The notes under the pieces: generated by a model | What the model was told of the DNA's origin: nothing | Databases searched by the model: none | The model's input: the letters and a program-made list of their open reading frames with translations, nothing else | Source of the DNA: Pseudoduganella namucuonensis | GTDB lineage: Bacteria > Pseudomonadota > Gammaproteobacteria > Burkholderiales > Burkholderiaceae_D | NCBI RefSeq assembly: GCF_900116645.1 | Contig: NZ_FPBO01000014.1 | Coordinates: 62,001 to 126,000, forward strand | Length of the DNA stretch: 64,000 nt | Direction of reading: 5' to 3' | Part shown: in pieces, positions 50,731 through 58,458 of the stretch | Numbering within the stretch: position 1 is the first letter of the stretch | Layout of the letters: each line of letters opens with the position of its first letter | Program-made: the position numbers and the translations under genes

Positions 50731-52296
50731 TCAGGCATCCAGCCACACATGCTCGGGGCAGGTGTATCCCATGAAGGCGCCCAGCGGATGCGAGGACACG
50801 CCTTTCACCTTGGTGCTGTAGCCTTCGAGGTTGTTGATGAACAGCGGGATGCCGACGCCGCACTTCTCGTGCACCAGCACCTGCATGTCGGCGTACAACT
50901 GTTTGCGCTTGGCCTCGTCGGTTTCGGCGCGGGCCAGCAGCAGCAATTGGTCGAACTGCGGGTTGTTCCAGCCCGACTCGTTCCACGGCGCGTCGGACTT
51001 GAAAAACTGGGTGAACAGCATGTCCGCGCTGGGGCGGGCGTTGACGTTGCCGAAACCGATGGGGGACTTCATCCAGTGCTTCGACCAGTAGCCGTCCGCC
51101 GAGACGCGTTTGAGCGCCAGCTTCAGGCCCGCCTTCTGCGCCGATTGCTGCAGCAGCATGCCCATGTCGACCGACCCGGTGGCGGCCACCGAGGCCACCA
51201 CAGGCAGGGTCAGATCCAGCGCGCCGGCGCGGCGCAGGTGGTAGCGGGCGCGCTCCGGGTCGTAGGGCCGCTGCGGCAGGCCGGCGAAGTGGAAGCGGCT
51301 CGATGGCGGAATCGGCTGGTCGTTGGCGACCACCGCGTAGCCGCGGAACGCCGCGCGCTTCATTTGTTCGCGGTCGATCAGGTATTTCATGCCGAGTGTG
51401 AAATCGGGATTGCGGCCCAGGCCCACGGTCTGGCGTATCACCAGGTCGGTGTAGAGCCCGCCCTGGCTTTCCAGCACCTGGTAGCCGGGCTCGCTCTTGA
51501 TGCGCTTGGTGGAGCGCGGATTGACCTCGTTCACCCAGTGCACGTCGCCGGACAGCAGGGCGTTGATGCGGGCCGATTCGTCCGGGATGCCGAACAGGGA
51601 GACCTGGTCCAGGTGGGGCAGGCCGGGCTTCCAGTACCGCGGGTTGCGCACGCCGATGGTGCGCACGCCCGGCGTGAACTCCTTGCAGACGAAGGCCCCG
51701 GTGCCGTTGGCGGTCGTGAAATTGCTGGCGCCGTCCTGCACGATGACGAAGTGCGAGGTCGCGAGGATGACGGGCAGGTCGGCGTTGGCGCCCTTCAGCG
51801 TGATCACCACGGTCAGCGGGCCGGAGGCGCGCACGGATTCGAACTGCTGCGCCACCGAGCGCACCTTGGAGGCGACCGCGGGGTCGTTGTGGCGGTTCAG
51901 CGAGTAGACCACGTCGGCCGACGTCAGCGGTTTGCCGTCGTGGAACTGCACGCCCTTGCGCAGGCGTATGGTCCAGGCGATGGCGTCGTCGGTCGCGATG
52001 TCCTCGGCCAGCATGTTCTGGGGCGCGAGGTGCGCGTCCAGCGATGTCAGGCCGCTGTAGAACATATGCGCGCGCAGGTAGTCGGTGGACAGCGCGCCCT
52101 TGGCGGGATCGAGCGTGTCCGCGTTGGAGCTGGACTGGGTGGCGATGGTCAGCGTGCCGCCGCGGCGCGGTTGCGGGGCCGCGTGCAGCAGGCCGGAGGC
52201 CGACAGCAGCATGCCGCCGGCGGCCATGCCGCGTAGCATATCGCGCCTCGAGAACGGCGTTGCGATATCCTGTTCCTTGCAAAAATCGTGTTTCAT
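50731..52296 (-). CDS. Orphan family-5 (oligopeptide/opine type) ABC solute-binding protein, Tat-exported
   Basis: A 521-residue periplasmic binding protein of SBP family 5. The N-terminus has a twin-arginine motif FSRRDMLRG and a hydrophobic stretch, so export is probably by Tat. Family motifs are GGTLTIATQSSSNADTLDP (abridged), RKGVQFHDGKPLTSADVVYSLNR, and the C-terminal GVGIPLFINNLEGYS. No ABC permease or ATPase is adjacent. Upstream (52383-52426) is a control element that matches, in sequence and spacing, the one at 37739-37784 in front of an importer operon lacking a binding protein. I infer that this protein serves that importer. The start ATG is at 52296. Confidence 0.92.
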   Translation of the reverse strand: MKHDFCKEQDIATPFSRRDMLRGMAAGGMLLSASGLLHAAPQPRRGGTLTIATQSSSNADTLDPAKGALSTDYLRAHMFYSGLTSLDAHLAPQNMLAEDIATDDAIAWTIRLRKGVQFHDGKPLTSADVVYSLNRHNDPAVASKVRSVAQQFESVRASGPLTVVITLKGANADLPVILATSHFVIVQDGASNFTTANGTGAFVCKEFTPGVRTIGVRNPRYWKPGLPHLDQVSLFGIPDESARINALLSGDVHWVNEVNPRSTKRIKSEPGYQVLESQGGLYTDLVIRQTVGLGRNPDFTLGMKYLIDREQMKRAAFRGYAVVANDQPIPPSSRFHFAGLPQRPYDPERARYHLRRAGALDLTLPVVASVAATGSVDMGMLLQQSAQKAGLKLALKRVSADGYWSKHWMKSPIGFGNVNARPSADMLFTQFFKSDAPWNESGWNNPQFDQLLLLARAETDEAKRKQLYADMQVLVHEKCGVGIPLFINNLEGYSTKVKGVSSHPLGAFMGYTCPEHVWLDA

Positions 52297-52382
52297 CGTG
52301 GGTTGCCTTAGCTTGCTGATCGATGAATGCATTACATCATAATAAACCCGTCGAAATGTGGCGTTTCCGGCGCCCCGCGGCA

Positions 52383-52426
52383 CACAAACGGCGGTTTTCC
52401 AGGGGCGCGGCAGCATACATTGCCGG
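52383..52426. promoter_or_regulatory. Lrp-type palindromic element C, upstream of the orphan binding protein
   Basis: CACAAACGGCGGTTTT (52383-52398) followed by GGCAGCA-TACAT-TGCCGG (core AGCA 52412-52415, TGCC 52421-52424). It aligns ungapped to 37739-37782 at 33 of 44 positions. It lies 112-130 bp upstream of the binding-protein ATG and also in front of the divergent membrane acyltransferase gene. Confidence 0.65.
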
Positions 52427-52570
52427 CCGTAGAAAATGCTGCGGCCCCCGCAAAACTTGCCTTTGAATAGCCGCCGGCGGCCGGCAACTAAGCAGAAAAA
52501 ACCGCGTCCCGTCCGTACAATGAATCGAGTAGTCCGAGGCAACCAGACAAATCGATACAGAGAGAGCACG

Positions 52571-53800
52571 ATGGACAATACAAGCATACTTAAGTCGAAC
52601 CCTTGGCCAGGCAAGAAAAACGCTTCGGCCGCGCCGGCGGCCTCCCTGGACGCGGCCGGCCAGACCATACGCTCGCGCATCGCCGTGATCGATTTCATGC
52701 GCGGCTTCGTCATGCTGATCATGTTGTTCGACCACGTGCGCGAGACGCTGTACCTGCACATGCAGGTGACCGATCCCATGACGGTCGCCGAGACGGCGCC
52801 GGAGCTGTTCTTCACCCGCATGGCGGCCCATTTCTGCGCGCCGATGTTCGTCTTCCTCACCGGCCTGTCGGCCTGGCTGTACGCCCATCCGGCCGCCGGC
52901 CCGCGCGACGCCACCGGCTTCCTCGTCAAGCGCGGCCTGCTGCTGGTGGCGCTGGAACTGGTGGTGGTCAATTTCGCCTGGGCCGGCAAGTTCCCGCCGC
53001 CCGTGATCTATCTGCAGGTGATCTGGGTGATCGGCCTGGCCATGATCTTCCTGGCGCTGGTGCACAAGCTGCCCCTCAAACTGCTCGGCGGCGTGGGCCT
53101 GGCCATCGTGTTCGGCCACAACGCGCTGACCTGGATCAGCTTCGCCCCGAACGAGACCGGCTACAGCCTGTGGACCATCCTGCTGCATCGCGGCTTCCTG
53201 GTCGCCGACGGCGCCGTGAAGTTCAAGGTCACCTATCCGCTGCTGCCATGGATAGGCGTGATCCTGGTGGGCTACGCCGCCGGTCCGCTGTATGGCCGCG
53301 CCATGGCGCCCGGGCGCCGCAGGCGCTTGCTGCTGGCGCTGGGCGCGGGCGCGCTGCTGTTGCTGGCCGTGCTGCGCGGCTTCAACATCTACGGCGAGGA
53401 ATTGCCGTGGGTGTATGGCGAAACCACCGTGCGGACCGTGATGTCCTTCTTTAACTTCACCAAGTACCCGCCGTCGCTGGACTTCCTGCTGATGACCATA
53501 GGCTCCAGCCTGTTGCTGATGGCGTGGCTGGAACCGAAGGACAACTGGTTCACCCGCGCCTGCGTCACGTTTGGCGGCGCGCCCATGTTCTACTACCTGC
53601 TGCACCTGTATGTCGTGCTGGCCATGCAGCACATCCTGGTTGCGGTGTTCGGCGCCAACCACGGCGAGCGTTTCGGCATCGACGTGTTCTGGCCGATCTG
53701 GGTGGTGTCGCTGGCGCTGATGCCGCTGCTGTACGTTCCCTGCCGCGCGTTCGCCAACTACAAGCGCACCTCGGAGCGGGCATGGGTACGTTACTTCTGA
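52571..53800 (+). CDS. DUF1624/HGSNAT-like membrane acyltransferase
   Basis: A 409-residue polytopic membrane protein with about ten helices. The N-terminal RIAVIDFMRGFVMLIMLFDHVRE (abridged) carries the conserved Asp and His of the DUF1624/heparan-alpha-glucosaminide acetyltransferase-like group. Middle and C-terminal motifs include FLTGLSAWLYAH and MFYYLLHLYVVLAM. Members may acylate envelope glycans with an acyl group from the cytoplasm; no substrate is predictable. The ATG at 52571 follows a GAGAG-rich stretch. Its stop overlaps the next gene by 19 bp. Confidence 0.85.
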   Translation: MDNTSILKSNPWPGKKNASAAPAASLDAAGQTIRSRIAVIDFMRGFVMLIMLFDHVRETLYLHMQVTDPMTVAETAPELFFTRMAAHFCAPMFVFLTGLSAWLYAHPAAGPRDATGFLVKRGLLLVALELVVVNFAWAGKFPPPVIYLQVIWVIGLAMIFLALVHKLPLKLLGGVGLAIVFGHNALTWISFAPNETGYSLWTILLHRGFLVADGAVKFKVTYPLLPWIGVILVGYAAGPLYGRAMAPGRRRRLLLALGAGALLLLAVLRGFNIYGEELPWVYGETTVRTVMSFFNFTKYPPSLDFLLMTIGSSLLLMAWLEPKDNWFTRACVTFGGAPMFYYLLHLYVVLAMQHILVAVFGANHGERFGIDVFWPIWVVSLALMPLLYVPCRAFANYKRTSERAWVRYF

Positions 53801-54507
53801 AATCGCTGGCCTGCGTGTCGGCGCTGGCCTGCTGCCAGGCGCTCGCCACGGAGGACAGCGGCACGCCGGGTCCGGGCCGCTGGGAAATCAACACCGGCGC
53901 GAGCCTGGAGTTGCTCGACGGGGCCGGGACGCTGGCGCTGCCGGACACCGAGGTCAACTATGGCATCGGCGAGGCGCTGCAACTGACGCTGGCCATGCCG
54001 CTGGTGCGGCTGCGCGAGGATGGCGCGCGCGCCCGCTCCGGCTGGGGCAGCGCCACGGCGGGCGCCAAATGGCGCTTGCTGGAGGACGAGGGCGGCATGT
54101 CGCTGGCCTTGTTCCCGCGCTTCACCTGGAATCCCGCCTCCAGCGCGGCGCGCCGCGGCCTGGCCTCCCCCGGGCACAGCCTGCTGATGCCGGTGATCGT
54201 GGGTTTCAGCCATGGCGGCAGCGCCGTGTACGCGGAACTGGGGCGCAATCTGGTCCAGCGCGGCCCGCACGAATGGCAGGCGGGCCTCAAGGCGACCAAG
54301 CAGTGCACCGAGACCTTCGAATGCATCGCGGAGCTGGAACACAGCCGCGTCCCGCGCGATGGCAGCCAGACCATGGCCAGCGCGGGCGGCAAATGGCGCT
54401 TGAGCGACAGCGTGATCGTCGAGGGCAGCGCCGGCCGGGATATCGGCGGGGGCCGCGAGGGGCGGCGCCGCCTGGTGCTGTACCTGGGCCTGCAGCTCCT
54501 GCGCTGA
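53782..54507 (+). CDS. Outer-membrane beta-barrel-like protein of unknown function
   Basis: A 241-residue exported protein (signal peptide ending QALATED) whose mature chain alternates hydrophobic and polar residues in short strands (WEINTGASLELLDG; EVNYGIGEALQLTLAMPLVRL; GGRREG-like loops; final LVLYLGLQLLR). The pattern and closing hydrophobic strand suggest a small 8-12 strand outer-membrane barrel. The start ATG lies inside the end of the acyltransferase-like gene (19-bp overlap), implying a joint role at the envelope. Confidence 0.7.
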   Translation: MGTLLLKSLACVSALACCQALATEDSGTPGPGRWEINTGASLELLDGAGTLALPDTEVNYGIGEALQLTLAMPLVRLREDGARARSGWGSATAGAKWRLLEDEGGMSLALFPRFTWNPASSAARRGLASPGHSLLMPVIVGFSHGGSAVYAELGRNLVQRGPHEWQAGLKATKQCTETFECIAELEHSRVPRDGSQTMASAGGKWRLSDSVIVEGSAGRDIGGGREGRRRLVLYLGLQLLR

Positions 54508-54513
54508 GGCGTC

Positions 54514-55089
54514 CTACACGTTCACGCCGAACGAGGAGGCCAGCGCGCCCAGGCCGCCCTTGTAGCCCTGGCCGACGGCGCGGAACTTCCAGTCGCCGCC
54601 GTAGCGGTAAATCTCGCCGAATATCAGCGCCGTTTCGGTGGAACCGTCCTCGGACAGGTCGTAGCGCGCGATCTCGGTGTTGTCGGCCAGGTTGACGCAG
54701 CGGACGAAGGCGCGCTGCACCTGGCCGAAATTCTGGCGGCGCGCGTCGGCCTCGTGGATGGTGACGCAGACGGCGACGCGGTCCACGTCGGCCGGCACCC
54801 TGGCCAGGTCGATGGCCACGGTCTCGTCGTCCCCCTCGCCGGCGCCGGTGCGGTTGTCGCCCGAATGGGCGACGGAGCCGTCGGGCGATTTCAGGTTGTT
54901 ATAGAAGATGAAATCGGTGTCGGCGCGCACCTTGCCGTCCACCTTCAGCAGGAAGGCCGAGCCGTCGATGTCGAAGGCCGCGCCGTCGGTGTTGCGCACA
55001 TCCCATCCCAATCCCACGACGAGCTTGGACAAGCCGGGCGCTTCCTTGCTCAGGTTGACGTTGCCGCCTTTTTGCAGACTGATAGCCAT
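54514..55089 (-). CDS. terD: TerD-family protein
   Basis: A 191-residue TerD/CABP1 protein of the tellurite-resistance/stress family. Family motifs are SLQKGGNVNLSKEAPGL (residues 3-19), GLGWDVR, FDIDGSAFLL, DFIFYNNLKSPDGSV, the calcium-site region SGDNRTGAGEGDDE and the ending GYKGGLGALASSFGVNV. The protein binds calcium in homologs and takes part in membrane-stress responses. The rest of a ter operon (terABCEF) is not present in the window. It lies downstream of the M14-type gene, separated by a very long palindrome. Confidence 0.95.
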   Translation of the reverse strand: MAISLQKGGNVNLSKEAPGLSKLVVGLGWDVRNTDGAAFDIDGSAFLLKVDGKVRADTDFIFYNNLKSPDGSVAHSGDNRTGAGEGDDETVAIDLARVPADVDRVAVCVTIHEADARRQNFGQVQRAFVRCVNLADNTEIARYDLSEDGSTETALIFGEIYRYGGDWKFRAVGQGYKGGLGALASSFGVNV

Positions 55090-55164
55090 GATGTGGTTTC
55101 CTCAAGATAGTCGATGCCGAAACGTTACCACAAGCGCCGCGGCAAGGAAAACCGGAGGGGATGG

Positions 55165-55219
55165 CAAGCGGGCCGAGCCCCATTTGGGGCCAGGCCCCAA
55201 ATGGGGCTCGGCCCGCTTG
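55165..55219. repeat. 55-bp perfect palindrome (27-bp arms, 1-nt centre)
   Basis: Arms 55165-55191 and 55193-55219 are exactly complementary around A55192; the inner part includes GAGCCCCATTTGGGGCC, itself a nested repeat with its mirror. It lies 22 bp beyond the M14-type gene stop and about 75 bp upstream of the TerD start on the same strand. It could act as a bidirectional terminator, an extragenic palindrome family member or a cruciform. Confidence 0.85.
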
Positions 55220-55241
55220 ACGGGGAGCCCGGCCGGGGAGC

Positions 55242-56204
55242 TCAGTCGAGCAGGCGGCCGAAGCGGACCACGGTGACGCCGGCGCGCAGCTGGCGCAGCG
55301 AGGGCATCACCAGCACGCAGTTGGGATAGGGGGTGTACACGGGTTCGACGCCGTTCCAGCCGATCACCGTGCCGGCCTCCTCGAACAATTCCAGGCCGGT
55401 GTAGTCGGCGGCGAAGCGGAAGTCCACGCCGTCGGCCACCACGGGCTCCGTCACGCGCACCAGCAGGCAGCGCTCGGGCAGGGGCTTGAGCCAGCCTTCG
55501 GGGACGTCGGACAGGTCCAGGTTGCCGCACAGGACCAGGAAGCGCGCGCAGCAGTTCTTGGCCACCGCCACGGCCGAGGCCTCCCAGTGCTGGCCGCATT
55601 CGACCAGCAGCGCGTTGCGGGCGCTGGCGGGATCGCCGAAGGCGCCGTAGTCGCGCATCCGGCGGCCCTCCGGGTGGCCCTCGTCGCTGACGATCCAGGC
55701 CGGCGTGGCGAGCCGCCGCGCCAGGGCGATGCCCTTGTCCAGCGGGCCGCACACGTTCAGCGGCGCGCTGCGCTCGTGCATGGAATGCAGGTCGAGCAGG
55801 AAATCGACCTCGTCGATCAGCGGGCGCATGGCGCGGGCGCGGCGCAGTTCCGACGAGTCCAGTTCCAGATTGTCCAGCGTGGCGGGATGCCACACGCGGT
55901 TGAAGTCCTGGTCGACGAAACGCGAGGCGTCCGGCGCGGCGGGGTCGAAACGCCGGTAGGCCTCGACGTTGGCGAAGGCCAGCGTGACGCGTCCGCGGCG
56001 TGGACGGACGCGGCCGTCCAGCAGGGCCTTCACGGCGATGGCGCCGCACACCTCGTTGCCGTGCGTGAGCGCGTTGATCATCGTGTGGCTGCCGGGCACG
56101 CCGCTGTCGAAACTGTACACGTAGGGCACGCCGGTGTTGCCCTCGGCGTAGGCGCCGATGTCCGGGAAGTCGACCTCGATCGGATAGGGGACCATGTTCG
56201 TCAC
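55242..56204 (-). CDS. M14-type deacylase, succinylglutamate desuccinylase/aspartoacylase family
   Basis: A 320-residue zinc hydrolase-like protein. Zinc-site elements are THGNEVCGA (His and Glu) and DLHSMHERSAP (His); DQDFNRVW supplies the usual Arg. The C-terminal beta domain starts around LLVRVTEPV. Family members remove acyl groups (succinyl, acetyl) from amino acids. It is the end of a leftward cluster with semialdehyde dehydrogenase, Lrp regulator and aminotransferase, so it probably hydrolyses an N-acylated amino compound. I prefer the GTG at 56204 (GGAGG 6 bp upstream, 4-bp overlap with the dehydrogenase stop) over the ATG at 56195. Confidence 0.88.
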   Translation of the reverse strand: MTNMVPYPIEVDFPDIGAYAEGNTGVPYVYSFDSGVPGSHTMINALTHGNEVCGAIAVKALLDGRVRPRRGRVTLAFANVEAYRRFDPAAPDASRFVDQDFNRVWHPATLDNLELDSSELRRARAMRPLIDEVDFLLDLHSMHERSAPLNVCGPLDKGIALARRLATPAWIVSDEGHPEGRRMRDYGAFGDPASARNALLVECGQHWEASAVAVAKNCCARFLVLCGNLDLSDVPEGWLKPLPERCLLVRVTEPVVADGVDFRFAADYTGLELFEEAGTVIGWNGVEPVYTPYPNCVLVMPSLRQLRAGVTVVRFGRLLD

Positions 56205-57694
56205 TTCAAGCCTCCGAGGCAGAGATATTTGGTGTGCATGTAGTCGTCCAGGCCGTAGCGCGATCCCTCGCGGCCGTAGCCGGATTCCTTGACTCCGCCG
56301 AACGGCGCCACCTCGGCCGCCAGCGCCCCTTCGTTGATGCCGACGATGCCGGTCTCCAGCCGGTCCGCGACGCGCCAGACGCGGGCGATGTCGCGCGTGT
56401 AGAAATACGCGGCCAGGCCGAAGGGCGTGTCGTTGGCCAGCGCAACCACGTCCTCCTCGCCGTGGAAGCTGAACAGCGCCACCAGCGGGCCGAAGGTCTC
56501 CTCGTGCGCCAGGCGCATGGCCGGCGTGGCCTCGGCCAGCACGGTGGGCGCGAAGTAGCGCGGCTGGCCGTCCGCCATGGCCAGCGGCTTGCCGCCGCAC
56601 AGCACGCGGGCGCCGTGCGCCAGCGCGTCCTCGACGTGGCTGGCGACCTTGTCGAGCGCGCGGCTGTTGATCAGGGGGCCGATCTGGGAGGCCGGATCGC
56701 TGGCCGGGCCGACCTTGAGCGCGGCCACGCGGGCGGCCAGCCTGGCCGAGAAGTCGCCGTACACGCCCTCCTGCACGTAGACGCGGTTGGGCGAGACGCA
56801 GGTCTGGCCGCCGTTGCGGAACTTGGCGGCCATCAGGCCGTTGACGGCGGCGTCCAGGTCGGCGTCCTCGAAGACGATGAAGGGCGCGTTGCCGCCCAGT
56901 TCCAGCGACAGCTTCTTCAGCGTGGCCGCGCCGTCGCGCGCCAGCGTCTTGCCGACCGCGGTGGAGCCGGTGAAGGTGATTTTGCGCACGCGGGCGTCCT
57001 CCATCCACGCGCCGGCCACCAGCGGCGTGTTCTCGCGCGAGGCCACCACGATGTTCAGGACCCCGGGCGGGAAACCGGCCTCGTGGCCCAGCTGGACCAG
57101 GGCCAGCGCCGTCAGCGGCGTGTCTTCGGCCGGTTTCGCCACCACGGTGCAGCCGGCGGCCAGCGCGGGGGCGATCTTGCGGGCGATCATGGCGAGCGGG
57201 AAGTTCCATGGCGTGATGGCGGCCACCACGCCGACCGGTTCCTTCACCACCATCAGCTTCTTGCCGCGCGCCGGTTCGGGGATCATGTCGCCGTAGGCGC
57301 GCACGGCCTCCTCGGCGAACCATTCGACGTAGGAGGCGCCATAGGCCACTTCGCCGCGCGCCTCGGCCAGCGGCTTGCCCTGCTCGCGCGAAATGATGCG
57401 CGCCAGGTCCTCCGCGTTGGCCTGGATCAGGGCGTGCCAGCGTTTGAGCAACTGGGCGCGCTCGCGCGCGCTGCGGGCGCGCCAGGCCTCGAAGGCCGCG
57501 GCGGCGCTGTCGGCCGCGTCCCGCGCGTCCCGCGCCGCGCTGTCGGGGACGTCGGCGAATCGGGCGCCGGTGGCCGGGTCGCGCACGTCATAGCGCGCGC
57601 CACTGGCGCAGGGCAGCCAGGCGCCGCCGATGTAGTTGCCGCTCCGGACCAGCTCTGGACGGTCCAGGCCGGCGAGGTCGTAGGTTTGGGTCAT
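56201..57694 (-). CDS. NAD-dependent succinate/aspartate-semialdehyde-type aldehyde dehydrogenase (GabD-like)
   Basis: A 497-residue aldehyde dehydrogenase of the GabD/SSADH group: SREQGKPLAEARGEVAYGASYVEWFAEEA (abridged), ITPWNFPLAMIARKIAPALAAG, KITFTGSTAVGK, LELGGNAPFIVFEDAD with the general-base Glu, NGGQTCVSPNRVYVQ with the catalytic Cys, and GVKESGYGREGSRYGLDDY. Next to a class III aminotransferase, Lrp regulator and deacylase, it probably oxidises the semialdehyde made by transamination. The best parallel is DoeC/Ssd of ectoine breakdown, but no ectoine hydrolase (DoeA/EutD) is present. Confidence 0.92.
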   Translation of the reverse strand: MTQTYDLAGLDRPELVRSGNYIGGAWLPCASGARYDVRDPATGARFADVPDSAARDARDAADSAAAAFEAWRARSARERAQLLKRWHALIQANAEDLARIISREQGKPLAEARGEVAYGASYVEWFAEEAVRAYGDMIPEPARGKKLMVVKEPVGVVAAITPWNFPLAMIARKIAPALAAGCTVVAKPAEDTPLTALALVQLGHEAGFPPGVLNIVVASRENTPLVAGAWMEDARVRKITFTGSTAVGKTLARDGAATLKKLSLELGGNAPFIVFEDADLDAAVNGLMAAKFRNGGQTCVSPNRVYVQEGVYGDFSARLAARVAALKVGPASDPASQIGPLINSRALDKVASHVEDALAHGARVLCGGKPLAMADGQPRYFAPTVLAEATPAMRLAHEETFGPLVALFSFHGEEDVVALANDTPFGLAAYFYTRDIARVWRVADRLETGIVGINEGALAAEVAPFGGVKESGYGREGSRYGLDDYMHTKYLCLGGLK

Positions 57695-57763
57695 TTGTGT
57701 CTGCTCTTGTTGGTGGAGGGGCGGCCAGCGGCCGGTCATGAACAACTGTGTCCATGGTAGTAC

Positions 57764-57783
57764 GGGGGAGGGGGAGGGGGAGG
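57764..57783 (+). repeat. (GGGGGA)3 purine tract between the control palindrome and the GabD-like start
   Basis: Twenty bases of three G5 runs separated by A, ending AGG, lie 70-89 bp upstream of the 57694 ATG, on the non-template side for the leftward gene. It may form a G-quadruplex or be slippage-prone. Confidence 0.8.
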
Positions 57784-57804
57784 CCGAAATCGGGGCCGGA
57801 GAGC

Positions 57805-57855
57805 GGGGGAAATTGCGATTTTCGGACGGCGGCGGCATTTTCTGCCGCGCCGTCC
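57805..57855. promoter_or_regulatory. Lrp-type palindromic element D
   Basis: GCGGCA-TTTTC-TGCCGC (57832-57848) nested in GGACGGC (57824-57830) and GCCGTCC (57849-57855), a long interrupted palindrome. From 57805 the context GGGGGAAATTGCGATTTTCG aligns ungapped with 59919 onward; 36 of 44 bp are identical. It lies 138-154 bp upstream of the GabD-like ATG and just past the Lrp regulator stop (57864). Confidence 0.7.
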
Positions 57856-57863
57856 GCGCCTGG

Positions 57864-58361
57864 TCAGCAGGGCTGGGTGAACAGCTTTTCGACCGGGTAA
57901 TAGCCCTTGGTGAAGGGCGATTTGATGACGATGTAGCTGAAGTATTTCTCGATGCCGATGTGCTGGTCGAGCAAGCCTTCCATGATGGTCTGGTAGTGCA
58001 CCACGCCGGTGGTGACGAACTTCAGCAGGTAGTCGAAGCCGCCGCTGACAAGGTGGCACTCGAGAATCTCGTCGACCTTGCGGATGCTGGCCTCGAACTT
58101 GGCGAAGTCCTCGCGGCGATGGTCGGACAGCGTGACCTGGGTGAACACCAGTTGCACGTTGCCGATCTTTTCCAGCTCGATATGGGCGCCGTAGCCCGTC
58201 ACATAGCCCGCCTTTTCCAGCCGCTTGACGCGGATCAGGCAGGGACTCGGCGACAAGCCGACCGCGTCGGCCAGGTCGACATTGGCGATCCGCCCGCTTT
58301 GCTGCAGATGGGACAGGATGCGGATGTCTATCCTGTCCAGTTTGAACGCGCCTTCTAGCAT
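57864..58361 (-). CDS. Lrp/AsnC-family transcriptional regulator (DoeX-like)
   Basis: A 165-residue regulator: an N-terminal winged helix (LDRIDIRILSHLQQSGRIANVDLADAVGLSPSPCLIRVKRLE, abridged) with recognition helix SPSPCLIRVKRLE, and a C-terminal RAM ligand-binding domain with VSGGFDYLLKFVTTG. The ending KSPFTKGYYPVEKL is typical of the group that controls ectoine/diaminobutyrate and amine breakdown genes. It is flanked by the dehydrogenase and aminotransferase genes, with palindromes of matching type (GCA-N5-TGC) at both. AGGGGA precedes the ATG. It most likely binds those sites; the ligand is unknown. Confidence 0.93.
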   Translation of the reverse strand: MLEGAFKLDRIDIRILSHLQQSGRIANVDLADAVGLSPSPCLIRVKRLEKAGYVTGYGAHIELEKIGNVQLVFTQVTLSDHRREDFAKFEASIRKVDEILECHLVSGGFDYLLKFVTTGVVHYQTIMEGLLDQHIGIEKYFSYIVIKSPFTKGYYPVEKLFTQPC

Positions 58362-58458
58362 AAATCCCCTGGTTGCGTCTGTGGGTTGCGATCTCGATTG
58401 TAGCACGCTGGAAACACTCAGCGGGACCCGTGTTGCGGCGCCGGCGGCGCGCTTCCTC

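Noticed and set aside
50731..52282. Upstream extension of the PepSY-reductase frame into the binding-protein gene
   Set aside because: The frame stays open by chance, but the binding protein in the other frame is clearly real and the fusion protein has a good start at 50692.
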